In this document: positions 14,976 through 22,033 of the stretch, one piece after another | How the letters are laid out: each line of letters begins with the position of its first letter | Position numbering within the stretch: the first letter of the stretch is position 1 | NCBI GenBank assembly: GCA_002720285.1 | Contig: PBHT01000003.1 | Coordinates: forward strand, 18,780 to 46,867 | Direction: 5' to 3' | Length of the DNA stretch: 28,088 bases | Source of the DNA: Acidobacteriota bacterium | GTDB lineage: Bacteria; Acidobacteriota; Vicinamibacteria; Vicinamibacterales; UBA823 | Notes under the pieces: generated by a model | Database searches by the model: none | Told to the model about the DNA's origin: nothing | Seen by the model: only the letters and a program-made list of their open reading frames with translations | Program-made: the position numbers and the translations under genes

Positions 14976-16144
14976 TACGAATCGATCCTTTCGATAATCG
15001 TCGCGTTAGCCATGCCGCCGCCTTCGCACATGGTTTGTAGTCCGTACCGACCGCCCGTGCGCTCGAGCTCGTTGAGTAACGTCGCCATCAGCTTGGTGCC
15101 TGAGCACCCCAGCGGGTGACCTAGAGCAATAGCGCCACCATTTACGTTGGTTTTGCTGAGATCTGTGTCGTGTTCCTTCTGCCAAGCCAATACGACGGAA
15201 GCGAACGCTTCATTGACTTCAAACAAATCAATGTCTTTCACATCTAGACCCGAACGCGCCATGATTTTCTCCGTCGCTGGAATTGGACCTTTCAGCATGG
15301 TCACAGGATCGGCACCAGCTAACGCAAAGCTGTGAAATCTCGCTCGGGCTCGCAAACCCAACTCGGCCGCCTTTTCGGCGCTCATCACTAAAACCGCTGA
15401 CGCACCGTCGGAGATTTGGCTTGAATTTCCCGCAGTGACCTTGCCGTCCTCGCGAAATGCTGGGTTGAGTTTCGAGAGTGATTCAGCCGTGGTGTCCAGG
15501 CGGATGCCCTCGTCAGCGTTCATCATTTCGATTTTGCCGTCAATCTCGACAGGTACTGGAACTATTTCGTTTTCGAAACGCCCTTCAGCAGTGGCGACCG
15601 CAGCTCGTCGCTGGCTTTCGGCACCGAAAGTGTCCAGATCCTCGCGAGTTAATCCGTACTCATCAGCGATCATTTCTGCGCCGATGCCTTGGGGCGGCAG
15701 CCCTGTTGCCTCATAACGACTTTGCATAGTTTCGCTGAAGGGAAATCCCATCCCTTTGACCACGCTTGCTCCCATGGGAGTTCTGGTCATTACTTCGACA
15801 CCTGCTGCGATAACGACGTCATAGGCTCCGGCCATCACCCCTTGTGCAGCAAAGTGCAACGCCTGCTGACTTGACCCACACTGCCGATCAACGGTGGTGG
15901 CAGGGACTGACTCCGGCCAGCCCGCAGCTAGTACCGCGTTCCGACCGATGTTCAGTGATTGCTCGCCGACCTGCATCACACATCCCATGATGACATCATC
16001 AACAATCACCGGATCTATACCTGTTCGTTCTTCAATCGCTTTTAGAACGTGGGCTGCTAAATCAACGGCATGCCAGTCTTGGAGCTTGCCGTTACGTTTG
16101 CCGCCCGGGGTCCTCACCGCATCAACGATGACTGCTTCTCTCAT
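14975..16144 (-). CDS. Acetyl-CoA acyltransferase (thiolase)
   Basis: A 389-residue thiolase that cleaves 3-oxoacyl-CoA with CoA, or condenses two acyl-CoAs. The nucleophile is Cys89 (TVDRQCGSSQQAL), His343 lies in NGGAIALGHPLGCSG, and the second catalytic Cys373 in MCEGGGMA. All three expected active-site elements are present and the length is normal. ATG at 16144 is preceded on the minus strand by GGAG seven bases upstream. It is the first gene of a two-gene operon with an HSD10-like dehydrogenase. Together with the acyl-CoA dehydrogenase at 9046-10233 most of a beta-oxidation spiral is present; a hydratase is not in the window. It resembles degradative thiolases as much as biosynthetic ones, so I leave the symbol empty. 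Confidence 0.95.
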   Translation of the reverse strand: MREAVIVDAVRTPGGKRNGKLQDWHAVDLAAHVLKAIEERTGIDPVIVDDVIMGCVMQVGEQSLNIGRNAVLAAGWPESVPATTVDRQCGSSQQALHFAAQGVMAGAYDVVIAAGVEVMTRTPMGASVVKGMGFPFSETMQSRYEATGLPPQGIGAEMIADEYGLTREDLDTFGAESQRRAAVATAEGRFENEIVPVPVEIDGKIEMMNADEGIRLDTTAESLSKLNPAFREDGKVTAGNSSQISDGASAVLVMSAEKAAELGLRARARFHSFALAGADPVTMLKGPIPATEKIMARSGLDVKDIDLFEVNEAFASVVLAWQKEHDTDLSKTNVNGGAIALGHPLGCSGTKLMATLLNELERTGGRYGLQTMCEGGGMANATIIERIDS

Positions 16145-16252
16145 AGCTCAACTCCTACTCGGGGCAGGTTCGGAATGATGCGCCAAACCTCGTCCGCGAA
16201 TCGTAGGTCGCAAATGGGTGGGTGAGCGAACTGATGACGCTACCTTGCAACG

Positions 16253-17494
16253 GTGAACCTCCCAGGATCTAAGACAGTTAGGTCCGCCACGTTTGTTTCG
16301 TTGCAAGTTCCCACCTTTCGGCTCTTCTGGTGGAGCGGCGTTTTTTCCTACCTTGGTGTCCAAATGCAGTTCCTTCTGCGAGGTCTCCTCGCGTGGGACC
16401 TCACTGAACGTGAAAGTGGCCTTGGGGTTGTGTATCTGGCGTTTGGAATAGGACTTTTGATATTTACCCCGATAGGTGGCGTCTTAGCCGACCGTTGGGC
16501 GAAACGTACCCTGCTTGTCTTGGGACAAGGAACGATTGCGGTGGTAGCCACCTTGATGGGAGTTGCGGCCATCTCAGGTAACGCACAGTATTGGATGTTG
16601 CTTGTCGCGAGCCTCTCTCAAGGTGCAATGTTTGGCCTGATAGGACCGGCCCGGGTGTCGACGTCAGCAGAGCTCGTTGGGCACGAACATCTAGGGAACG
16701 CGATCAGCTTGACGTCAATGTCGATGAGCATGACAAGGATATTTGCCCCGGCGGCCGCGGGAGTTTTGGCCGGCGTCGCGACGGTGGGAATTGGCGGCGC
16801 CTATTTGGTGGCAGCGGTGTTCTCTGTTGTTTCAACCATTCTCACTACTCGATTGCCCAAATTAGAGCCCGTGAACCCGTCATCTCGAAACCCGCTTCGA
16901 GAGATCTTAGATGGGCTCAGTTACGTTCGAAGTAGACCCGAACTGCGGCGACTCATTGTGACCACCATCGTGGCGATCGCCATCGGATTCAACTACGTGG
17001 CGTTTATGCCCGCGCTAGTTGAAGGGCAGATGGGCCTATCGGAAAGTCACGTCGGCTTTTTGACGACTGCTTCGGCCGTAGGCGCCGTTGCAATGACGGC
17101 ATTTATCGCTTCGCGAGCTGATGGCCCAAATTCTGGTCGCCTGCTGATCTGCTGCGGCCTAGTTTTCGGCATATCAGTCGTTCTTTTCGGTCTAGCGCCG
17201 AACTACCTACTGGCGTTGCTCGTAGTCATAGTCTTGGGCCTCGCCACCAATGGATTTATGGTCCTCACAACTAGCCGATCTATGGCTATCTCCGAGCCCT
17301 CCCATCATGGACGAGTTCAATCTCTGATGCAGCTAGCTTTCGCAGGGTTCGGGATTGCCGCAGCCCCTCTGGGTGCGTTGGCAGAGATGGTGGGCCTTCG
17401 AGCGACAATTGTTGTCATGGGACTCGTCACTATTTGTGTTGTTGCGACCTATGGTGCTGTTTCATTTAGGTCTCCCGTGATGGATTCGCAGTAA
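16253..17494 (+). CDS. MFS transporter (MFS_3/EntS-like)
   Basis: A 413-residue twelve-helix major facilitator, probably an exporter. The N-terminus SLQVPTFRLFWWSGVFSYLG has the form common in the EntS/MFS_3 group, and motif A in the loop after helix 2 reads GGVLADRWAKRTLL. The domain break lies at about residues 205-220 (RNPLREILDGLSYVRSRPEL), also typical of that group. The start is GTG at 16253 without an obvious ribosome binding site. It diverges from the thiolase operon over about 108 bases. EntS itself exports a siderophore, but nothing nearby suggests siderophore synthesis, so the cargo is unknown. Confidence 0.9.
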   Translation: MNLPGSKTVRSATFVSLQVPTFRLFWWSGVFSYLGVQMQFLLRGLLAWDLTERESGLGVVYLAFGIGLLIFTPIGGVLADRWAKRTLLVLGQGTIAVVATLMGVAAISGNAQYWMLLVASLSQGAMFGLIGPARVSTSAELVGHEHLGNAISLTSMSMSMTRIFAPAAAGVLAGVATVGIGGAYLVAAVFSVVSTILTTRLPKLEPVNPSSRNPLREILDGLSYVRSRPELRRLIVTTIVAIAIGFNYVAFMPALVEGQMGLSESHVGFLTTASAVGAVAMTAFIASRADGPNSGRLLICCGLVFGISVVLFGLAPNYLLALLVVIVLGLATNGFMVLTTSRSMAISEPSHHGRVQSLMQLAFAGFGIAAAPLGALAEMVGLRATIVVMGLVTICVVATYGAVSFRSPVMDSQ

Positions 17495-17589
17495 AGCAGC
17501 TGACGCCAAACGTCTGTCGTTCGTTGCGTGGAATCGCGTTGCCAACGTGTTCAATGTTCACGGTTGACGAACGGAGTGCTAGTCGCGTC

Positions 17590-17691
17590 GGAGGGAACGA
17601 AATGGCGCTTGGCTACTGCGCTCTTGGTCTCTCGAAAATCAATGCCGCTTATCGTTCAGAGATGATTGTCAGGTCGCTTGTCTCGGCTTAA
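17590..17691 (+). CDS. Possible 29-residue small ORF with strong ribosome binding site
   Basis: In the gap between the MFS and TauD-type genes an ATG at 17602 follows GGAGGG (17590-17595) with six bases between, a better ribosome binding site than most genes here have. The frame runs 29 codons, beginning MALGYCALG and ending SLVSA, to TAA at 17689-17691. It could be a leader peptide, a small protein, or chance. I see no run of regulatory codons and no clear hairpin after it. A candidate promoter for the TauD-type gene overlaps its stop. No function is proposed. Confidence 0.3.
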   Translation, partial: GGNEMALGYCALGLSKINAAYRSEMIVRSLVSA

Positions 17692-17717
17692 CCCGGTACC
17701 AAAATTATATGGATAAT
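17688..17717 (+). promoter_or_regulatory. Candidate promoter of the TauD-type oxygenase gene
   Basis: TTAACC (17688-17693) and GATAAT (17712-17717) are separated by 18 bases and would start transcription about 30 bases before the ATG at 17752. The -10 matches five of six consensus positions and the -35 four of six. A strong ribosome binding site, AAGGGGGG, lies at 17741-17748. It is the most AT-rich stretch of this gap. Confidence 0.4.
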
Positions 17718-17751
17718 CTAGGGACGGTTGATTGCGCCATAAGGGGGGAAC

Positions 17752-18597
17752 ATGCGGATCACTGCAACAGGAGTTGGCGACTACAACCGAATTTCGGTTA
17801 CCCCAGTGACTGGGTCGATTGGAGCAGAGGTTGAACAGATAGATCTCCGCGACCTAGATGATGAGATCATCGCGGAACTGCACGACGCTTGGATGGAGCA
17901 CAAGGTGCTCTTTTTTCGCGACCAGGAACTTGATCGCGCGCAACATGTTGCCTACGGCAGGGCTTTTGGTGAACTTGAGATTCACCCCTTCACCCCCCAA
18001 GCAGACGGGCACCCAGAAATCTTGGTACTTGAGTCGACGCCAGAAAAGTTCCAGGCAGCAGAAAGCTGGCATAGCGACGTGACATTCAGAGAGTGTCCGC
18101 CAGATGGGTCCGTGTTACTTGGCCGAATCCTGCCCGAATGGGGTGGTGACACGGTATGGGCGAATATGGAAATGGCGTACGAACGGTTACCAGACGACAC
18201 GAAAGAACAAATCCGAGGACGCTATGCCGTCCATTCTTACGTGAAGGCCTTTGGGCGAGCGATGACGGATGAAGAGCGAGCAAAGGCTCTGGAAGAGTTC
18301 CCTGACCAAAAGCATCCAATAGTGCGCACCCATCCCGTCACAGGCAAGAAGGGACTGTTTATTAATCGTGTTTTCACCCTCACGATTGACGGAATGACCC
18401 CCGAGGAAAGCCGGCCGCTACGTCGTCGCCTCTATGAACAGGCTTCACTGCCAGAGCTGCAGGTTCGCTTTCGCTGGCGACCCGGAAGCTTGGCTCAGTG
18501 GGATAATCGCATCACTCAGCACTACGCGGTGCCAGATCATGGCGGACAAAATCGCCGGATGGAACGCGTGACCCTTGTGGGTGAGCGGCCGTTCTAA
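17752..18597 (+). CDS. TauD/TfdA-family Fe(II)/2-oxoglutarate dioxygenase
   Basis: A 281-residue oxygenase of the TauD/TfdA family. The iron ligands are H107-S-D109 (SWHSDVTF) and His257 (ITQHYAV), and Arg268 lies 11 residues after the distal His, as in TauD, with a further Arg at 272. The length and the WDNRITQHYAVPDH stretch are typical. TauD members release sulfite from taurine or alkyl sulfonates, TfdA members cleave aryloxyacetates, and others cleave alkyl sulfates, so the exact reaction is open. An alkylsulfatase sits elsewhere in the window, but there is no sulfonate transporter nearby. ATG at 17752 follows AAGGGGGG closely. The gene stands alone, with its own probable promoter and 142 bases to the next gene. 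Confidence 0.94.
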   Translation: MRITATGVGDYNRISVTPVTGSIGAEVEQIDLRDLDDEIIAELHDAWMEHKVLFFRDQELDRAQHVAYGRAFGELEIHPFTPQADGHPEILVLESTPEKFQAAESWHSDVTFRECPPDGSVLLGRILPEWGGDTVWANMEMAYERLPDDTKEQIRGRYAVHSYVKAFGRAMTDEERAKALEEFPDQKHPIVRTHPVTGKKGLFINRVFTLTIDGMTPEESRPLRRRLYEQASLPELQVRFRWRPGSLAQWDNRITQHYAVPDHGGQNRRMERVTLVGERPF

Positions 18598-18734
18598 TTC
18601 GCGTCCCAGTTTCGATAACCGATGGAAGAACCGTCAGATTGTTCTGCTCTCGAAAAGACTGGTTGTTAGGGCAGAGTGTTATTCCAAGACCTGAGACGAT
18701 CACCGTTGTTCGGAGGCGGTACTGGCACACTTTG

Positions 18735-18740
18735 AAAAGG
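18735..18740 (+). promoter_or_regulatory. Ribosome binding site choosing the GTG at 18749
   Basis: AAAAGG ends eight bases before GTG 18749. The longer frame's GTG at 18740 begins on its last base and so could not use it, which argues for the shorter protein. Confidence 0.5.
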
Positions 18741-18748
18741 TGGATGAC

Positions 18749-19312
18749 GTGTCGAACGCCGAGGGCCTCGGAGAGCATAAATTAGGCACTGCCGTCGACG
18801 AAGCTTGGCTTGACGATCATGAACTTGAAATCGTTCGAGGGCGAGTGCCAATGGTCTATGTCGAAGCGGTTCCAGTCCGACTCGATGAAGTAGGCCGAGT
18901 CACTCACGTAGGTCTGTTACTGCGCGCGATGGCTGATGCAACTATTTCTCGCGCAATTGTCAGTGGACGCGTTTTGTGGGGAGAAACAGTTCGTGAAGCG
19001 TTGCAGCGTCATTTAGACAAAGATCTGGGTCCGTCGGCTTTTCCCAGAGTTCCAGCCGCTCCCGCGCCCTTCACCGTAGTTGAGTACATGCCAGACCGTG
19101 CCCGCACGGGGTATCACGACCCCCGTCAACATGCTGTGAGCCTCGCGTATCTTGTCCCTGTCGAAGGAGAATGCCAGCCGAGTCAAGAAGCCCTGGATTT
19201 TGTATGGATCTCCAGCGAAGAAGCAGCCAGCGCAGCGGTTTCGGCTGAAATGACCGGAGGGCAAGATCGCATTGTTCGACTTGCCCTCGCCCACGCCGGA
19301 CAGTTGCCTTGA
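18749..19312 (+). CDS. Nudix-fold protein with degenerate box (DUF4916-like)
   Basis: A protein of 187 residues that looks like the Nudix-fold family seen in actinobacteria (DUF4916-like; assignment from memory). The region corresponding to the Nudix box starts GRVLWGE and ends RHLDKDLG: the first Gly, Glu and Arg are kept, but the REUxEE core is replaced by RHLDKD. Normal Nudix catalysis is therefore doubtful, and it may bind a nucleotide or cofactor. GTG at 18749 is preferred because AAAAGG at 18735-18740 lies eight bases before it; an in-frame GTG at 18740 overlaps that site. It stands between the TauD-type gene and an aminotransferase gene, with 142- and 182-base gaps, so it is probably a single unit. 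Confidence 0.8.
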   Translation: MSNAEGLGEHKLGTAVDEAWLDDHELEIVRGRVPMVYVEAVPVRLDEVGRVTHVGLLLRAMADATISRAIVSGRVLWGETVREALQRHLDKDLGPSAFPRVPAAPAPFTVVEYMPDRARTGYHDPRQHAVSLAYLVPVEGECQPSQEALDFVWISSEEAASAAVSAEMTGGQDRIVRLALAHAGQLP

Positions 19313-19494
19313 TCGAGAGGCTAAGCAGTCTTAACTCAGGATCAGAATGATCGAGATCTGAATGCGCGTCTTTTACTGGTGGGCGTTTAGCCGATTCGCT
19401 CACCATCTTTTCCGCAGAGACAGAACAGGGCAGCAACATTGAGCGCGTAGCGAAATATTGATGATGGGCTCGGAGTGCCCGCTACTCTTCGCCG

Positions 19495-20661
19495 ATGAGG
19501 TTCGCTCCATTTGTTGACTCGTTAGGCGGAGAAGGAGCCGAAGCGTGGGAAATTCTGACTGAGTCTCGCGCGGCGCAAGCGCGAGGCGAGGACGTCATTA
19601 TTCTCAGCATTGGGGATCCCGATTTTGAGACACCGGCTTTCGTTGTTGATGCGGCGGTCGAAGCGTTGCGCCTCGGAGACACTCATTACACACAGCTGGA
19701 AGGGCGCTCATCTCTGCGAGCTGCTATCGCCGAAAAGATGTCCCGTACTTCTGGGGTGGAAATCGGGCCCGAACGAGTCACGGTTCTTGCAGGCGCGCAG
19801 AACGCTTTTTATTCGACCTGTCGATGTTTGTTTGGTCCAGGAGACGAAGTTGTGGTCTTAGACCCGGCTTATGTCACATACGAAGCCTGTATCGCGTCGA
19901 CTGGAGCAACCCAAGTTCGTTTTCAGCAGCCCGCGTGTTCAGGTTTTAGGCCCGACATTGATCAACTTGGAGCGTCGATCACTTCAGCGACTCGCGGGAT
20001 TGTTTTCGCTAACCCTTCAAACCCGACTGGCGTCACATTTACCCGTGATGAGCTAAACGCAATAGCCGATATTGCAATCCGCAACGACTTATGGATTCTG
20101 GTTGACGAGGTATACAACGACTTGGTGTTTGACGGCGTCTACCAATCGATAGCAGGGCTGCCCGGAATGCTTGAACGAACGGTCACTGTGAGTAGCGTTT
20201 CGAAGTCGTATGCGATGACAGGTTGGCGGTGCGGTTGGGCAGTAGGACCTCCGGCACTGATGCATCACCTTCGGCGCATGACCTTGGTCACCTTGTACGG
20301 CCTCCCAGGCTTTGTGATGGAGGCAGCAAACGTAGCTATACGCGAAGGCTCTGAAGAGGTTGCGCTGGCGAGAGAGACATATCGGCGGCGACGAAACCTA
20401 GTGCTGGAGATCCTTGCCGAAGCCCGAAACCTTCCCACGCTCCTACCAGAAGCAGGCATGTTTCTTATGGCCGATGTGCGGGCTCACAACGACGATGCGA
20501 ACGTATTCGCATGGAATTTATACCGATCCACAGGAGTGTCAGTGTTGGACGCGGGAGCGTTCGGGGCAGCGGCGCGGGGATGGATCCGCATTTCTTATGG
20601 AATTGACGAAGTTCAACTCGCCGAAGCCTGTCGGCGGATTGTCGAATTCACGCAAAAGTGA
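19495..20661 (+). CDS. Class I/II PLP-dependent aminotransferase
   Basis: A 388-residue fold-type I aminotransferase of the aspartate aminotransferase family. The Schiff-base Lys is K237 (SVSKSYAMTGWRCGW). Asn176 (NPSNPTG), Asp204 and Tyr207 (LVDEVYND) contact the cofactor, Arg245 its phosphate, and Arg365 (GWIRISYG) the substrate alpha-carboxylate. Complete length, ATG at 19495 without a strong ribosome binding site. The amino donor and acceptor cannot be told from these motifs. It stands convergent to the SnoaL-like gene, 42 bases from its stop. Another aminotransferase of the same fold but different subgroup lies at 24477-25631. Confidence 0.94.
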   Translation: MRFAPFVDSLGGEGAEAWEILTESRAAQARGEDVIILSIGDPDFETPAFVVDAAVEALRLGDTHYTQLEGRSSLRAAIAEKMSRTSGVEIGPERVTVLAGAQNAFYSTCRCLFGPGDEVVVLDPAYVTYEACIASTGATQVRFQQPACSGFRPDIDQLGASITSATRGIVFANPSNPTGVTFTRDELNAIADIAIRNDLWILVDEVYNDLVFDGVYQSIAGLPGMLERTVTVSSVSKSYAMTGWRCGWAVGPPALMHHLRRMTLVTLYGLPGFVMEAANVAIREGSEEVALARETYRRRRNLVLEILAEARNLPTLLPEAGMFLMADVRAHNDDANVFAWNLYRSTGVSVLDAGAFGAAARGWIRISYGIDEVQLAEACRRIVEFTQK

Positions 20662-20703
20662 TTTGACACTCAAGTCGATTGACCAATCCAAGTTTTGTCT
20701 CCC

Positions 20704-21120
20704 TTAAGCAGGGTTGTCGCATGGTGCGTCGCGTTTATCGCGCCTGTGGAACATGCATTCCCGATGTTTCACGCGCCAGCCTTCCGATGTTTTCACCACC
20801 TGGTCGTAGTACGAGCCTGTTCCGACGAGCCCTTTGCCAAGCAACGCCACAATTCGAAAATTCATGGTGACCATTTCGCCGAGGTCCTCAACATAGATGT
20901 TGGTCATCATGTGAGTTTTAGGGTGCTGTGCCTCCACATTCATGAAATGAACGATGTCTTCGATGCCGCTGAGGGGACGAAATCCGACACCTGTCAGATC
21001 GAAAATTGCATCGTCAGTGAAGATCTGACGTAGACGATCCCAGTTTCTGTCGTCGATGGCGTCGCCGTAGCGGCCAGGGAGCTCATGAAGTTCTAAACGG
21101 TCGGCAACATCAATGGTCAT
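20704..21120 (-). CDS. SnoaL-like (NTF2-fold) protein
   Basis: A 138-residue single-domain protein of the NTF2/SnoaL type. The first part (LHELPGRYGDAIDDRNWDRL) and the following FTDDAIFDLTG have the pattern common in SnoaL_4 proteins, and the C-terminal half gives the expected curved beta-sheet with SGIEDIVHFM and VVKTSEGWRVKHRECMF. The family includes cyclases, dehydratases, isomerases and small dioxygenase subunits, and many members are uncharacterised, so no reaction is claimed. It is the last gene of a minus-strand group, 40 bases after the PhyH oxygenase gene, which may mean that it acts on the same substrate. Confidence 0.88.
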   Translation of the reverse strand: MTIDVADRLELHELPGRYGDAIDDRNWDRLRQIFTDDAIFDLTGVGFRPLSGIEDIVHFMNVEAQHPKTHMMTNIYVEDLGEMVTMNFRIVALLGKGLVGTGSYYDQVVKTSEGWRVKHRECMFHRRDKRDAPCDNPA

Positions 21121-21160
21121 AGAGCGATGTTAGACCCGTCGTGACCGAGTGTGGTTCGCG

Positions 21161-22012
21161 TTAACAAGCGTAGATGAGGGGAAACACTCGATCGTCAGTA
21201 ATTAAGTCCCCCTCCTCTAAAGTCGTGTCCTCATCTCGGATGATCGGATCCGCCCCAACTTTTGGAGCCCAGACGGCATCGTCGCCAAGCCAACGCCAAG
21301 AAATGGCAGCGCGCCGGTTGATGCCATCATTTGGGCCACTTCGATGAAGCGTACGAAAATCGAACAGTAAAACATCGCCGGGAAGAACATCGAAGGAAAC
21401 GACATCGTAGAGATCTGGGTGTTCTTCGAAGGCGGGACATATGTCTTCGAACGATTCGATGTATTCGGCAACGCCCTTCCAGAGGGCTCGTTCGACCTCT
21501 TTGGGAGGAAGTCCTTCCAAAGCTGGGTATTCGGGCCTAAAGGTGCGATCCCAAAGATGGGACCCGCGAACAAATTCAAGAGCGCTGGATTGTGAATTCG
21601 CGTCGGTGAGAGCTAACCAAGTTGAGCAAATTTGGGTACCGTCAACCGCCCAATACGGTCGATCTTGATGCCAAACGAATTGTTCCTGCGTACCGGGATC
21701 TTTAACGAACACGTGATCGTAATACAGGCGAATATTCTTTGAATTAGTGGCTGTCGCGGCTATAGCAGCAAGCCCGGAGTTCTCGGCGAAGCGACGAAAA
21801 TCGGGACGAACGGGATGCAAGTAGCGGTCCTGGAAAAACATTCCGGGAGCGTCACCTGGTGACATATCGCCACCGAAACGCCCGGGAGAATCAATTAAAC
21901 CATCAACCGATTGAAGTATTTCTTCGACCAGAGCACCGTCTACTGCGCGAGGGACGTGAATGACGCCGTCGGCCTTGAATGTCGCAACCTGGTCCTTATC
22001 TAATACGCCCAC
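21161..22012 (-). CDS. Phytanoyl-CoA dioxygenase (PhyH) family oxygenase, second copy
   Basis: A 283-residue Fe(II)/2-oxoglutarate oxygenase of the PhyH family. The iron triad is H115-Q-D117 (VWHQDRPYW) and His223 (TLHRSGPND), and Arg234, 11 residues on, is the probable 2-oxoglutarate anchor. It is not a close copy of the PhyH protein at 2192-3124: the length, active-site flanks and C-terminus differ. The LLFDFRTLHRSGPN stretch is typical of bacterial PhyH enzymes. GTG at 22012 follows AGGAG at 22018-22022. The start lies 21 bases from the DNA polymerase stop, so it probably shares that transcript. The substrate is unknown. Confidence 0.93.
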   Translation of the reverse strand: MGVLDKDQVATFKADGVIHVPRAVDGALVEEILQSVDGLIDSPGRFGGDMSPGDAPGMFFQDRYLHPVRPDFRRFAENSGLAAIAATATNSKNIRLYYDHVFVKDPGTQEQFVWHQDRPYWAVDGTQICSTWLALTDANSQSSALEFVRGSHLWDRTFRPEYPALEGLPPKEVERALWKGVAEYIESFEDICPAFEEHPDLYDVVSFDVLPGDVLLFDFRTLHRSGPNDGINRRAAISWRWLGDDAVWAPKVGADPIIRDEDTTLEEGDLITDDRVFPLIYAC

Positions 22013-22033
22013 GTAATCTCCTGCGAGTTGAGC

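Noticed and set aside
16253..17494. Siderophore exporter EntS
   Set aside because: Resemblance is only at family level and no siderophore genes are nearby.
17518..17573. Inverted pair CGTTCGT (17518-17524) and ACGAACG (17567-17573)
   Set aside because: Seven bases with a 42-base loop is within chance for a gap this size, and no T-run or operator-like symmetry supports a terminator or binding site.
18640..18680. Weak hairpin (CTGCTCT with AGGGCAG) after the TauD-type gene
   Set aside because: It needs a G-U pair, has a loop of about 17 bases and no U-tract, so I do not call it a terminator.
20662..20703. Terminator between the convergent aminotransferase and SnoaL-like genes
   Set aside because: I looked for a stem-loop in the 42-base gap and found none with a convincing stem.
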